From: Acidobacteriota bacterium
GTDB taxonomy: Bacteria > Acidobacteriota > Terriglobia > Bryobacterales > Bryobacteraceae
NCBI GenBank assembly: GCA_025350695.1
Contig: JANXXI010000076.1
Span: 1 to 64,000 of the forward strand
Direction: 5' to 3'
Length of the DNA stretch: 64,000 bases
In this document: positions 35,609-45,282 of the stretch, piece by piece
Layout of the letters: every line of letters starts with the position of its first letter
Numbering within the stretch: the stretch's first letter is position 1
The notes under the pieces: generated by a model
What the model saw: only the letters and a program-made list of their open reading frames with translations
Database searches by the model: none
Told to the model about the DNA's origin: nothing
Position numbers and translations under genes: made by a program

Positions 35609-37237
35609 ATGCCGGAATTTAAGGGTCGCGGTTCGAGGATTTCGCTAGTAATGATGTTGCTCTCCGCGCTGGCGATGCTCTGGGTAATCCCACGCTTGGG
35701 CCCCCATCACGATGAAAACTTCTTTGTCAAACCAGTATTCTTCCCTCAGTGGTCCCACACATTTGTGACCTTCGGCGGACACCAATATCCGCTAATGCTC
35801 CAAGCCTACATTGGAGCGCCAAAGGTGATCCTATACCAAGCGATCTTCACCATCATCAAGCCCTCCCTTTGGTCATTGCGCATCCCCGTGCTCGCGGCTA
35901 TTATTGGGTCCATATTTCTCATCCGATCCAGCTGCATCCGCGTTGGACATCCATTAACAGGAAATGCCCTGGCTACTTTTCTGGTTTGTTCTCCCTTAAT
36001 AATGCTGACCAATGTGTTCGACTGGGGCCCGGTTTGCATGCAAATGTTTCTGCTTGCACTGGCCGTCGCGTGTTGGTCAATGGGATTTAGTAAAGGCAGT
36101 GTCCCGTGGCTCGCGGCTTGCGCCTTTTTTGCAGGCGTCGGCATTTGGGAGAAAATGACGTTCGCTTTCTGCTTCGGCCCTATGCTTGCGATCCTATTTT
36201 GCGCGACCCTTTTGCGGCTTTCCCGGAAACAACAGATCCAATCAATCGTAGCTTCCGTTGTGGGATTATTGCTTGGCGTCTCACCCTTAATCGGGGCCAC
36301 CTACATATCCACAAGCCAGCCGCTCAAAGACTTGCTTACCTTTGAAAGCCTGTCTGTTTATCTGCTTAAATTCCAATTGCTCGGGCGGGCCATTACCGGT
36401 TCTTCGCTCGTCGGTTACATGACCTCGCCACAGCCTTATTGGCCAATGATTTCTAATGTTGTTACGCGGTCATTCGCACATGTCCTGGCAGTTCTACTTC
36501 ACTATGGTTTCCAGGCGCCGTCCCTTGTGCTGGCGATCCTGCTAGGCGCCGCGCTGGTTCCAGGGAAAACTCAAAAGCTGCGTTGGGCCTTGGTGGTTGG
36601 GGAGGTTTGCTCCTGGCTGGCTATGGTCAGTTTCCGTAATCTGGGCAGTTCGGCCCATCACACCGTTCTGCTGCTGCCGGTTCTGTTCGCGCTCTTGGCG
36701 CTCACCATTGAAGATGCTTCTCAATTGAATCCGCCATGGCGAACGTCGATCGGATGCTTCGCTTCGATCGTCTTGCTGTTGAATGTTGCTTCCTATGCGG
36801 ACTACATCATGAGGCTAAAGTACTTGCCTGTTCCGACGGTCTGGTCACGCGCTATCGGGCTTGCCGCTTCCCAAGCGATCAAGCAACAATCAATGGCCCT
36901 TTTCACCGACGATTGGGGGCTCGATAACGCCGTGATCTTGCTGTCGGCAGGCAAGGTAGTTGCATTCCCCGCAGTGCCAATCCACTGGCGGGAAGGCGTC
37001 GAGGCGCCTGATCGTGAGGCGGCTCTGAAAATAATGGAGCAACGCAACGCGCTCTTTCTGGGCTTCGCCGCCGGCAAGCAGTCATTTCCAATCGGGCCCG
37101 CGGTGCTTGGCGAATTGGCTTCCCAACATGGCCTCAGCCGCTGCGTGATAGCCTCGTTTCCTAATCGTCCTGGTGGCGAAACCGTAGTGGAACTCTACCG
37201 GTTTCTTCCATCACCCAACTGCGCGCCAAGCCCATAG
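35609..37237 (+). CDS. GT-C-like multi-pass membrane protein, probable glycosyltransferase
   Basis: 542 residues with roughly ten to twelve hydrophobic helices. The first loop GPHHDENFFVKPVFFPQW has an acidic pair in the position of the PMT/ArnT catalytic loop, and VFDWGPVCMQMFLL and GIWEKMTF resemble later GT39-type loops. The soluble C-terminal part (about 430-540) lies outside the membrane. Donor and acceptor are unknown. Its last 43 bases overlap the convergent cytochrome-WD40 gene. Confidence 0.65.
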   Translation: MPEFKGRGSRISLVMMLLSALAMLWVIPRLGPHHDENFFVKPVFFPQWSHTFVTFGGHQYPLMLQAYIGAPKVILYQAIFTIIKPSLWSLRIPVLAAIIGSIFLIRSSCIRVGHPLTGNALATFLVCSPLIMLTNVFDWGPVCMQMFLLALAVACWSMGFSKGSVPWLAACAFFAGVGIWEKMTFAFCFGPMLAILFCATLLRLSRKQQIQSIVASVVGLLLGVSPLIGATYISTSQPLKDLLTFESLSVYLLKFQLLGRAITGSSLVGYMTSPQPYWPMISNVVTRSFAHVLAVLLHYGFQAPSLVLAILLGAALVPGKTQKLRWALVVGEVCSWLAMVSFRNLGSSAHHTVLLLPVLFALLALTIEDASQLNPPWRTSIGCFASIVLLLNVASYADYIMRLKYLPVPTVWSRAIGLAASQAIKQQSMALFTDDWGLDNAVILLSAGKVVAFPAVPIHWREGVEAPDREAALKIMEQRNALFLGFAAGKQSFPIGPAVLGELASQHGLSRCVIASFPNRPGGETVVELYRFLPSPNCAPSP

Positions 37238-38622
37238 GGTTGAAGCATCTCTTCTTTCGAGCCGTCCCATATGTGCACGTTTCCTTTCGCATCGCCGGCG
37301 AATGCTATTTTGCCATCGAAGCTAACGGCCACCTTGGTCAGCATCACCAACGAAGGCGGAAGCGCCCCTAGCACTTTGCCCAGGCTTGAGTACACACGCA
37401 CGGCCTTATCCCTGCCTGTGCTGAACAACCGGCCGTCTGGCCCAAACTGAACGGACAAAACACCGCCCGGCAATTTCCCAAAAGTTCCCGGTGCAAGTTT
37501 CGGCTGATGGGGTGTCATGGTCGACGCCGGAAATCCGTCGCGCGTGTCCCACAGAATCAGTTGGCCATCTTCGCTGCCCGTCGCCAGCGTCACGCCATCG
37601 GTGCGCCAACTCAACGATGTAATGGCGTCCTTGTGTTCGGCCAAGCTAACCAGAAACCCACCGGTGGCAGCCTCCCACATATGCACGCCACCGGCGCGAT
37701 CGGCAGTGGCCAGCCGGTGCCCATCGGGGGCGAATTCAAGCGCAGTTATCCAATCGGTATGCTTTGCAATTTCATAGATAGGCTTCGCGCCTGGCTGCCC
37801 AACTGCAAAAACTCTAACAATTTTCCCAGGCCCACCCAGCGCCACCAATTTCCCATCAGCGCTGACGTCCGCCGCCAACACAACGTCACGTTCAGCGCCA
37901 AATTCACCAAGCCTCATGCCAGATCGCACATCGAATAAAACTGCCTTGCCGGCCACTGCGCCCTTCCCGCCGCCAGCGAGCAAGGTGGAACCGTCGCGGC
38001 TGAATCGCAACACGTAAGGGATACCTTCGGCGAACGCCAATTCGCCCAGCTTTTCGCGCGTCACTGTGTTGTAGAGCGCTATCGCGCCATGCCCTGCTAC
38101 AGCCAATAGTGGCGCCCAGGGACTAGCCGCAATCGCCGTCACCGGTTGCGCCGCCCGCAGTTTGTCCACGGTTGCCGAAGCAGGTAGTTGCCTCGGCATG
38201 GCCGCTTCACTCTTGGGTTTCGGAATCAGGCCGCCACTGAACTCGAGACTAGCCCGATCGGAAAGCCGTGTCTTACCACCCGGCTTGTCCACCAATCCTT
38301 GCTGAATCCAATCCCGAATAATTCCAATTTCGCGATCCGGCATCTTGGGTAACCCCAGAGGCATGTTCGGCACGCCGTTCCCTTCGTGCGAAATCGCTAG
38401 AAACAGGATGCTGCTGCCTGGACGTCCGGGCTTCACAATCTCGCCCGAGCCGCCGCCTTTCAACAAGCCGGAAAAACTTTCCAGTTCCAGACCCGCGCGC
38501 TTCTCCTCCGCGCCGTGACACGCAAAACAGTAGCGGCGAAGCACGGGCTTCACGTCGCTCTCGTAATTCAACTGCGCTTGCGCTACACGCGCGGCGAACA
38601 ACAAGACAACAAACAATCGCAT
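37195..38622 (-). CDS. Cytochrome c (planctomycete type) fused to WD40 repeats
   Basis: 475 residues from ATG 38622, one base after the upstream stop. A signal peptide (MRLFVVLLFAARVAQA) precedes a heme domain with CFACHG near residue 32 and the distal part PKMPDREIGIIRDWI. From about residue 150 there are six to seven WD40 blades, for example DWITALEFAPDGHRLATADR and AITSLSWRTDGVTLATGSED. Such PSCyt-type/WD40 proteins accompany DUF1501 and DUF1549 genes in planctomycetes and acidobacteria. The role is unproved; it is the last gene of a four-gene minus-strand operon. Confidence 0.85.
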   Translation of the reverse strand: MRLFVVLLFAARVAQAQLNYESDVKPVLRRYCFACHGAEEKRAGLELESFSGLLKGGGSGEIVKPGRPGSSILFLAISHEGNGVPNMPLGLPKMPDREIGIIRDWIQQGLVDKPGGKTRLSDRASLEFSGGLIPKPKSEAAMPRQLPASATVDKLRAAQPVTAIAASPWAPLLAVAGHGAIALYNTVTREKLGELAFAEGIPYVLRFSRDGSTLLAGGGKGAVAGKAVLFDVRSGMRLGEFGAERDVVLAADVSADGKLVALGGPGKIVRVFAVGQPGAKPIYEIAKHTDWITALEFAPDGHRLATADRAGGVHMWEAATGGFLVSLAEHKDAITSLSWRTDGVTLATGSEDGQLILWDTRDGFPASTMTPHQPKLAPGTFGKLPGGVLSVQFGPDGRLFSTGRDKAVRVYSSLGKVLGALPPSLVMLTKVAVSFDGKIAFAGDAKGNVHIWDGSKEEMLQPYGLGAQLGDGRNR

Positions 38623-38623
38623 A

Positions 38624-40804
38624 TTAGTGATTGAAAGCAAACTCAGTGGAGTTCAGCAGTCCCCAGAAAATGTCTTCGTAAGTCTTACGGTCTTTTGGAT
38701 TCGATTCCGTCAAGGCCAGCATGCGCTTCTTCTCCGACGCGGTTGGGGTGCGGGTCAGAGTGCGAATGTATAGCTCTTCCACAATCTCCTCCTGCTTGGC
38801 ATTCTTCTTCAACATGCCGGTGATCAGCGATGACCGCGACAGCTTTTCATCGACCGTAGCGCCATTGATCAAGTGCAGCGTCTGCGAAAGGGTCGGCTCC
38901 ATACGCGTATCAGCAGCATTCACCGTTTCCCGAGAAGCCAAGCCGAACGTCTTTAAGAAGTAATGATTGTAGTGCGCTCCACCGTCGAAGACCTGCGCCG
39001 CGCGATAGCCGGTTGGAAAATTGTTGAACGTAGTCTTAACCCCGGTCGCCTGCGAGATCGCGTCCAACATTACGTCGGCGCGGAGCCTTCTAACCGCCGC
39101 ATGGGAAAACTGCAATTCATCCGCTTTGTTCGATGCGTTCGAGGCCGCTGAAGCTTGATAAGTCCGGGAATTGCAGATGTCGCGAATCAGAGCTTTTGAA
39201 TCAAATTTATACGCCGCTAGCCGCTTGCCCAACGCTTCAATTAGTTCGCGGTTGCTCGGCGGATTGCTGATGCGCACATCATCTACCGGCTCAACAATGC
39301 CACGTCCAAAAAAGTGCGCCCAAATTCGATTCGCAAAATTTTGCCGGAAATACGCATTGTCGGAGGATGTCAACCAATCGGCCAGCGCCGCGCGCGGATC
39401 CTTCCCCTTGGTATCGGGCAGCACGCCACCCAAGAACTTCGGGGGCACGGGCCGCCCGTCCATCAGATGCTTGGCGGGTGGCGCATTCGCATCGTTGTAA
39501 ATGTAGAACTCCACCGCATCGGATCCGTACTTACGCTTCACGCCCGTAAAGAAGCTGACAAAGCCGTAGTAATCATCCATCGTCCAACGGTCGAACGGAT
39601 GATTGTGGCACTCGGCGCACTGGATTCGAACACCAGTGAAGATCTGCGCCACATCCTGCGCCACTGCCTTCGCCTGATAATTACCCTGCGGCAGCATGGT
39701 GTAAAGGTTAGCCGGCGCGTCCGCCAAGTTACTCCCTGACCCTTCCACTTGCGCCCGCACAAACTGATCTAGTGGAGCGTTGCGTTTCACTTGCGCCCGA
39801 ATCCACTTGTAATATTCCTGGGCCGCTTTCGGATCGGCGCCAGAACCGCTGTTGGTATCCCCCAACACCTTCACCATCTCCGACCACTTAGTGGCCCACA
39901 CATCAGCGAACTCATCGCGCTCCATCAATTCGTCGATCCACTTGGCGCGCTTGTCTTTGGCTGTTGAAGCCATAAACCGGCGATACTCGTCGGCTGTCGG
40001 CGGCAGGCCCGTCAAATCGAAATGCACGCGCCGCAAAAACTCTGCGTCGCCGGCCATGCCGCTGGGAAGAATCCGCAACTTATCTAACCGCGACCCAACC
40101 AATTCGTCAATATAGTTGACTGGCTTAATTATCGGCTTTTTGTAACCGGCCGAATTCCGGGGAAGTACAATTACCTCGGAGCCAGAGGTGAATTTCGCAA
40201 AACGGGCAAACACGTTGGTAGCCCCGCTCGATCCGGCAGTAACATTCCCTTGATCATCAATATTGGCGTTTGAGGCGTTGTTAGTAAGGTAGAGCGCCAA
40301 GCGAGTAACATCGCGCTCCGTGCCATCGGAGTAAGTGGCCATCACTTTCACACGCCGCGCCTTTTCATTGCCCTGAAACAGAATCTTATCCGGCACAATC
40401 GCAATGCCGGTGGCCGCGGGCACATTTTCGGCATCATCCGGCGCACCCGCTTCAATCCACCGCAACAACACTTTGTAGTGGTCGCTATCCGCGGCAAACC
40501 GCTTACCACCTGAGTGGGGAGCCTTGCCTAACGCCTTCATCAGCAACAAGCTCTGCTCAGGAACAGCAACATCGATACGCCGCCCCACCATCTGCTGCGT
40601 CAACCTGTAGTAATCGCCCGCTGGATCGTAGCCAAACAACGACAAGCGGAATCCGTCCTTGCCTGAAGCGGCGCCATGGCACCCGCCGCTGTTGCAGCCT
40701 GCGCGAAAGAATACCGGCATCACATCGCGACGGAAACTTGGAGCGGGCGCAGTATCCGCCGCCAAAGCTGAAGCAACAAAAACAAGAGGGAGCAGCTGTT
40801 TCAT
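38624..40804 (-). CDS. DUF1549/DUF1553 protein with heme-like motifs
   Basis: 726 residues with a signal peptide (MKQLLPLVFVASALA). An N-terminal CNSGGCHGAASG motif (C-x4-CH) suggests heme binding. A Big2-like beta domain follows (VKVMATYSDGTERDVTRLAL). DUF1549 (about 225-430) contains the CAECHNHPFDRW motif, a second CxxCH. DUF1553 fills the C-terminal third (NRIWAHFFGRGIVEPVDDVR, LRADVMLDAISQATG). The family is periplasmic and of unknown function. Its start overlaps the PPC-domain gene stop by ATGA. Confidence 0.9.
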   Translation of the reverse strand: MKQLLPLVFVASALAADTAPAPSFRRDVMPVFFRAGCNSGGCHGAASGKDGFRLSLFGYDPAGDYYRLTQQMVGRRIDVAVPEQSLLLMKALGKAPHSGGKRFAADSDHYKVLLRWIEAGAPDDAENVPAATGIAIVPDKILFQGNEKARRVKVMATYSDGTERDVTRLALYLTNNASNANIDDQGNVTAGSSGATNVFARFAKFTSGSEVIVLPRNSAGYKKPIIKPVNYIDELVGSRLDKLRILPSGMAGDAEFLRRVHFDLTGLPPTADEYRRFMASTAKDKRAKWIDELMERDEFADVWATKWSEMVKVLGDTNSGSGADPKAAQEYYKWIRAQVKRNAPLDQFVRAQVEGSGSNLADAPANLYTMLPQGNYQAKAVAQDVAQIFTGVRIQCAECHNHPFDRWTMDDYYGFVSFFTGVKRKYGSDAVEFYIYNDANAPPAKHLMDGRPVPPKFLGGVLPDTKGKDPRAALADWLTSSDNAYFRQNFANRIWAHFFGRGIVEPVDDVRISNPPSNRELIEALGKRLAAYKFDSKALIRDICNSRTYQASAASNASNKADELQFSHAAVRRLRADVMLDAISQATGVKTTFNNFPTGYRAAQVFDGGAHYNHYFLKTFGLASRETVNAADTRMEPTLSQTLHLINGATVDEKLSRSSLITGMLKKNAKQEEIVEELYIRTLTRTPTASEKKRMLALTESNPKDRKTYEDIFWGLLNSTEFAFNH

Positions 40805-43233
40805 CGGGTGGCCGCCCGCGTCTTCGCCGGATCAATTCGCAACACGCCCGACCCAGTCTGCTGCTTCACCGCCTGTCCTTTTTCAGTTACTGTAACTTCG
40901 CAGGTGATTTCCTTATAAAGCCCCGCGAGCGAATCGGGCGAAGCTTCCACTTCAAACGTCACCTTGTCTTCGCCCGCCTTGATCTCCGGAGCCTTGCCGG
41001 ACAACTTCACGCCATTCGGAAGGCGTTTCAGCGTTAGTTGCGCTGTACCTTCAAAGGCTTTGTTGTGCTTCACCAATCCGGTAATCGTTCCGTGCTGGCC
41101 CTTCTCTACCGACGCGCGCTGCAGGGTAACAGTAAAGTACGGTTCCGCCACCTTAATCGTTACGAACGGCGAGGAAACCCGCACGTTCCCTACACCACTA
41201 AACGAATCGCCAACAACGGTGGAAGCGTTCATCGCAATCTGATACTCACCGGGCAGGATCTTCGCATCGGCATTGATACGGAACGATGCTTCGCTCTTGC
41301 CCGCCTTGATCGTCACTGTGCTTTCCTTCGACATGCCTGACGGCAACCAATCGGGTTGAATTTCCACGGCGCCGTCAAACCCTTCGTGCCGCACAAGCTT
41401 CACCTTCAGGTTCATTTCACCGTTCTGCGCCAGATCAGTTCGCGGCGCTTCAACTTCAATGTGGAACGGAGCAGGCTTAGTCACGGCCAACGCGAACTTA
41501 TCCAGAAACACCATATGCCACGGCAGAAGACCACGACGGTTGACCAACGCCAATCCGTAGCGTGACCCGCTCCGCAGCTTCACCTTCGGATCCACGGCTT
41601 TGGCCCGAATCTCAATCAACGCTGCTTGCTGTTCGGCATCAAGGGCCGCGATGAACTGCACCGGCATAACCGTTTTGCCGGCTTTATACACTGGCGCCTT
41701 CATAGTCACGCCACGCGGCAAGCCAATCGCTTCGAGTTCAATATCGCCCTTATATGAGTTGCCCAACCCCGGGGCAATCTGCACGTCCAAGGTCCACTGA
41801 TTGCCCTGCGGAACAATCAATCCGGTGAGCCGCGGAATCTGGTAGCCCTCGCGATAGGTGATATGCGTCAGGACACTATCTACAGCAGGTTCCATCTCAA
41901 CGCGATAGACAAACAAGGGTCCACCCATGCCGCGATTGTCTTCTACTGTTAAAGTGTAATCGCCGTCCGCCGGAGCTTTGAACACAAACGCCGGATCCAG
42001 CGTGTCTTTGATATGCCAAGTGGCGCGCGAGGAAACAAATCCCCGCTCGGCCAACGTGGAATCATCGGCCTGCTGCAACAATCGCCCGTCAGCATAGCGA
42101 ATCACAATCTTCGGATCAATCGGCGAACCCAGCGTCCGGCCATACACCATCACCCTCCACGATTCGCCCTTCTTCGCGCCGAAGCGGAAGGTGTCGGTCT
42201 CGCCCTTCACCGAAAGAATTCCATTTAGGGCAGCGGGCAGCGAACTCACTACAGTTGGATTACCCTGCTCGCCTTCCAGTACATTTTTGAAAGGGGAAAC
42301 CCGCAGCACATTCGGCGATGGAGCCCCCGTCGCAAATTCGAAATCGCCCGCAACATTTGGAAGCTGAATCGAAGCTGTTGTATCGCCCAACGCATCGCCC
42401 AACAATGTCGCTTCAACGCTCTCGCCCATCTGCCCGCCTGCTGGATACACCGCCATCGGACGGGCGAAATCTCCGATATGCGCGCGGTAATACGCCAACC
42501 GAGGCGAACTGAAAATCTGCTGCATTACTTCGACGTAGTAAGCGCCGTCCGCCGGCGCGACGGTTGTCAGCAAAGGGTCCATACCATGCAACGAATTATC
42601 CGAATTCGCGGCTAACTCCGTGCCCTTCGCATCGAGAACCCGCATGCTCAAATCGTTCTCGCCGCCGTAGTGCATTGTGCCTAGCCGGACGCTTTCGATC
42701 TCCACCGAAATCCGTTGGCCCTTCTTCGCGTCGATACGGTAGTAATCCCGGTCCATCGCCTCACCGGGCAGAATCTCACCATTCACTGTGGAATTTAAGG
42801 AGACGTGCTGCGCCGTCTCAATCGAATCGTTTTCCCCAATCTTCTTTTCCACTTCATTCACGGTGGGAAACGGACCAACCCAAAACGTCACCACTTCGCT
42901 GAGCGCCGTGCCGGTGCGCAACCGCAACGCGTGCTGACCCAGCGGCGCATCCGCCGCGATCTCAAATTGCACTTTCGTTGTCTTTGAAATCGTGCCGCCA
43001 TTGGGCGTACGCGACGTCTGCTTGGCGTTTGAAGTAGCGAACTCTGAAGCGCGAATCCCGGGCCGATAAAAAACCACCTCACGCGGGTCATCCAAATCGA
43101 TGCCATGAAAAGTGACTTCAATCGTTTCACCGCGCCCCGCTCCACGGGGTAACACATGTTCCACCATATGCTGCTCAGCATAGAGCCCAGCCGCCGAAAC
43201 AATCAGCAATCCTAACCTAACTAGTGGCCGCAT
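40801..43233 (-). CDS. Exported protein with pre-peptidase C-terminal (PPC) domains
   Basis: 810 residues. A signal peptide (VRLGLLIVSAAGLYA) is followed by an Ig-like region, then PPC-type beta domains, for example IETAQHVSLNSTVNGEI with DYYRIDAKKGQRISVEIES, and a second with DTFRFGAKKGESWRVMVYGR and ADGDYTLTVEDNRG. The C-terminal half is a series of Ig-like beta domains. No catalytic domain is seen. It probably binds or stabilises partner proteins at the cell surface. Start is seven bases after the DUF1501 stop. Confidence 0.85.
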   Translation of the reverse strand: MRPLVRLGLLIVSAAGLYAEQHMVEHVLPRGAGRGETIEVTFHGIDLDDPREVVFYRPGIRASEFATSNAKQTSRTPNGGTISKTTKVQFEIAADAPLGQHALRLRTGTALSEVVTFWVGPFPTVNEVEKKIGENDSIETAQHVSLNSTVNGEILPGEAMDRDYYRIDAKKGQRISVEIESVRLGTMHYGGENDLSMRVLDAKGTELAANSDNSLHGMDPLLTTVAPADGAYYVEVMQQIFSSPRLAYYRAHIGDFARPMAVYPAGGQMGESVEATLLGDALGDTTASIQLPNVAGDFEFATGAPSPNVLRVSPFKNVLEGEQGNPTVVSSLPAALNGILSVKGETDTFRFGAKKGESWRVMVYGRTLGSPIDPKIVIRYADGRLLQQADDSTLAERGFVSSRATWHIKDTLDPAFVFKAPADGDYTLTVEDNRGMGGPLFVYRVEMEPAVDSVLTHITYREGYQIPRLTGLIVPQGNQWTLDVQIAPGLGNSYKGDIELEAIGLPRGVTMKAPVYKAGKTVMPVQFIAALDAEQQAALIEIRAKAVDPKVKLRSGSRYGLALVNRRGLLPWHMVFLDKFALAVTKPAPFHIEVEAPRTDLAQNGEMNLKVKLVRHEGFDGAVEIQPDWLPSGMSKESTVTIKAGKSEASFRINADAKILPGEYQIAMNASTVVGDSFSGVGNVRVSSPFVTIKVAEPYFTVTLQRASVEKGQHGTITGLVKHNKAFEGTAQLTLKRLPNGVKLSGKAPEIKAGEDKVTFEVEASPDSLAGLYKEITCEVTVTEKGQAVKQQTGSGVLRIDPAKTRAATR

Positions 43234-43240
43234 CGTCGTT

Positions 43241-44599
43241 TTAACCTATTAAGCCGCGAACAACTTGCCCGCCGCGCACAATATCAATCGGCCGTCCGCC
43301 AGGAGCAACCAAGCGGTCACTGGCATTGATCCCGAGTTGGTTATATACGGTGGTCAAATAGTCTTCAACCGTCACAGGGTTCTGATCCGGCTCCGCCGCC
43401 GTGGAGTTCGATGATCCATAAATCTGCCCTTTGGTAATACCGCCACCGGCCAGCACCAAGGAGAAGCAACGGGCCCAATGATCGCGCCCCGCTGTATCGT
43501 TGATCTTCGGCGTGCGCCCGAATTCCGTCGTCACCATCACAAGCGTGGAATCCAGCAACCCGCGCTGTTCCAAATCCGCAATCAATCCGGCAAAGGCGTG
43601 ATCAAACGGAGGCATGTTATTATTGAACGCATCCTTGATGCGCACATGATTGTCCCACCCTGATTCATGCTGCACGGTAACAAATCGCGCCCCGGCTTCC
43701 ACCAATCGTCGCGCCAACAGCAATCGCCGACCAATTCCCGAAGGCTTCATGCCAGGCATATCAATCCCGTAAAGCTTGTTGATGGAATCCTTCTCACCCT
43801 CAAAGCTGAAGGCCTTCCGCGCGTCGGGCGAACTGATCAGTTTGTAAGCCTGCTGATAAAATTCGTCCATCGTATCAAGCACGGCCGGATGATTCTCCGC
43901 CTCGCGGAAATGATCCTCAACCGCTTGCCGCGCTGACTGGCGCCGTGCAAACTGCTCTTCGGTGACGCCCTTGGGCAACATGACATCGCGTACTTGAAAC
44001 GATTTCTGCCCAGGGTCGGCCCCTAACTCAAAGGCGCCGTATTTCGAGCTCAAATACCCAGTGCCACCCTGCACCGGTACGCGCGGCACGCCGATGTAAC
44101 CCGGCAGATTGTTGCGTGTTCCAAACTCATGCGCCACCACCGAGCCAATGCTAGGATGCGAAATCGCCGGCGAAGGAACGTAGCCGGTGAACATGTGATA
44201 GGTGGCTTGGCTATGATCCGGCACACGGCCCGCGATGGAACGGATGACTGTGATCTTGTCCGCTATCGCGGCCGTCTTCGACAGATTCTCACTGAAGACA
44301 ACGCCTGGAATCTTCGTCTTCACCACGTCTAGCGGTCCGCGATATTCAATGGGAGCCTCTGGCTTTGGATCCCAAGATTCCTGATGGGCCATGCCACCGG
44401 GGAAAATAATTTGAATGACGCTCTTCGCTTGGCCTTCGGTGCGCGGTGTTTTGTCGCCTTCAATTCGGACGCGGCTCTGCGCCTTCAGAACATCGCCAAG
44501 GGAAAGACCGAGCCCCCCCAGCATTCCGACTTGGACAAAACTGCGACGGCCAAGGCCGGCGGCGTAAACGGGGCCGGAACAACTGGAGGTGGGTTTCAT
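43241..44599 (-). CDS. DUF1501 protein (sulfatase-like fold), Tat-type signal
   Basis: 452 residues from ATG 44599, preceded by GGAAG. The N-terminus GLGRRSFVQVGMLGGLGLSL has twin arginines and a hydrophobic stretch, a Tat-type signal. FPGGMAHQESWDPKPEAP, GRVPDHSQATYHMFTG and TTEFGRTPKINDTAGRDHW are DUF1501 motifs; the family is related to alkaline phosphatase/sulfatase-type enzymes, but activity is unproved. It is the first gene of the operon that continues with PPC, DUF1549/1553 and cytochrome-WD40 genes. Confidence 0.92.
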   Translation of the reverse strand: MKPTSSCSGPVYAAGLGRRSFVQVGMLGGLGLSLGDVLKAQSRVRIEGDKTPRTEGQAKSVIQIIFPGGMAHQESWDPKPEAPIEYRGPLDVVKTKIPGVVFSENLSKTAAIADKITVIRSIAGRVPDHSQATYHMFTGYVPSPAISHPSIGSVVAHEFGTRNNLPGYIGVPRVPVQGGTGYLSSKYGAFELGADPGQKSFQVRDVMLPKGVTEEQFARRQSARQAVEDHFREAENHPAVLDTMDEFYQQAYKLISSPDARKAFSFEGEKDSINKLYGIDMPGMKPSGIGRRLLLARRLVEAGARFVTVQHESGWDNHVRIKDAFNNNMPPFDHAFAGLIADLEQRGLLDSTLVMVTTEFGRTPKINDTAGRDHWARCFSLVLAGGGITKGQIYGSSNSTAAEPDQNPVTVEDYLTTVYNQLGINASDRLVAPGGRPIDIVRGGQVVRGLIG

Positions 44600-44622
44600 A
44601 AGATCTTCCGCGATTATACCGT

Positions 44623-44850
44623 TCAACGGCGCAAGGGCCGATACAGGGGTAACCCGGGAAGCTGGGTAAAGTTTCGGTTAAAACAATCAAACCGCATCCG
44701 ACAAGAGCCTACCAACAGGACCAATTCTTCGAGCCCTTGATAGTCCACCACGATCCGGTTCCCCGGATAGATAGCCTCAAGGCAATAAGTGACGCCCTGG
44801 CCTTGCGTAAGGGTACGCAAGATTTTCAGGCTTTTCATTGGGATTTGCAT
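44623..44850 (-). CDS. Possible small protein, unsupported by family
   Basis: 75 residues starting MQIPMKSLKILRTLTQGQGV, with a weak GAAG ribosome site. It is upstream of the DUF1501 gene on the same strand, and its stop is 23 bases from that start. The sequence fits a small beta-rich protein, but I recognise nothing in it and it may be part of the leader. Confidence 0.3.
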   Translation of the reverse strand: MQIPMKSLKILRTLTQGQGVTYCLEAIYPGNRIVVDYQGLEELVLLVGSCRMRFDCFNRNFTQLPGLPLYRPLRR

Positions 44851-44919
44851 ATCTTCACATTTTCATGTCGCGCACCCTCGAATAACCGACCCGTTCCCTA
44901 ATCGAGTACCCTGGTATTA

Positions 44920-45282
44920 ATGACAAAAAATGTTCTTGGTGGAGCGTTGCAGACCTGTTGCACGGATCCGCTAACCGGTTTCTTTCGCGATGGAAAATGC
45001 AACACAGGCCCGGAAGATCGTGGCCAACATACTGTCTGCGTTTTGGTGACAGATGAGTTCCTCCGCCACCAGGCTTCCATCGGGAACGACCTAGTCACGC
45101 CGCGGCCCGAATTTGGTTTCGTTGGACTGAAGCCCGGCGATGGCTGGTGTGTTTGCGTCGAACCGTGGAAGGCATCGTTTGATGCCGGAATCATGGCTCC
45201 AGTTCGCCTTGAAGCAACGCACGAAAAAGCGTTGGAAGTAGTTACTCTCGAAATGTTAGTGAAATGCGCCCGCAAGAACTAG
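44920..45282 (+). CDS. DUF2237 family protein
   Basis: 120 residues. TKNVLGGALQTCCTDPLTGF, CNTGPEDRGQHTVCVLVTDEFL and FGFVGLKPGDGWCVCVEPW are the defining DUF2237 motifs, rich in conserved Cys. Cytosolic, function unknown in the family. Its stop shares the palindrome CTAG with the stop of the convergent PEP-CTERM gene, so the two genes overlap by four bases. Confidence 0.92.
   Translation: MTKNVLGGALQTCCTDPLTGFFRDGKCNTGPEDRGQHTVCVLVTDEFLRHQASIGNDLVTPRPEFGFVGLKPGDGWCVCVEPWKASFDAGIMAPVRLEATHEKALEVVTLEMLVKCARKN

Noticed and set aside
45279-45282. CTAG shared by two convergent stop codons as a special signal
   Set aside because: It is a simple four-base palindrome that arises by chance in tightly packed convergent genes.
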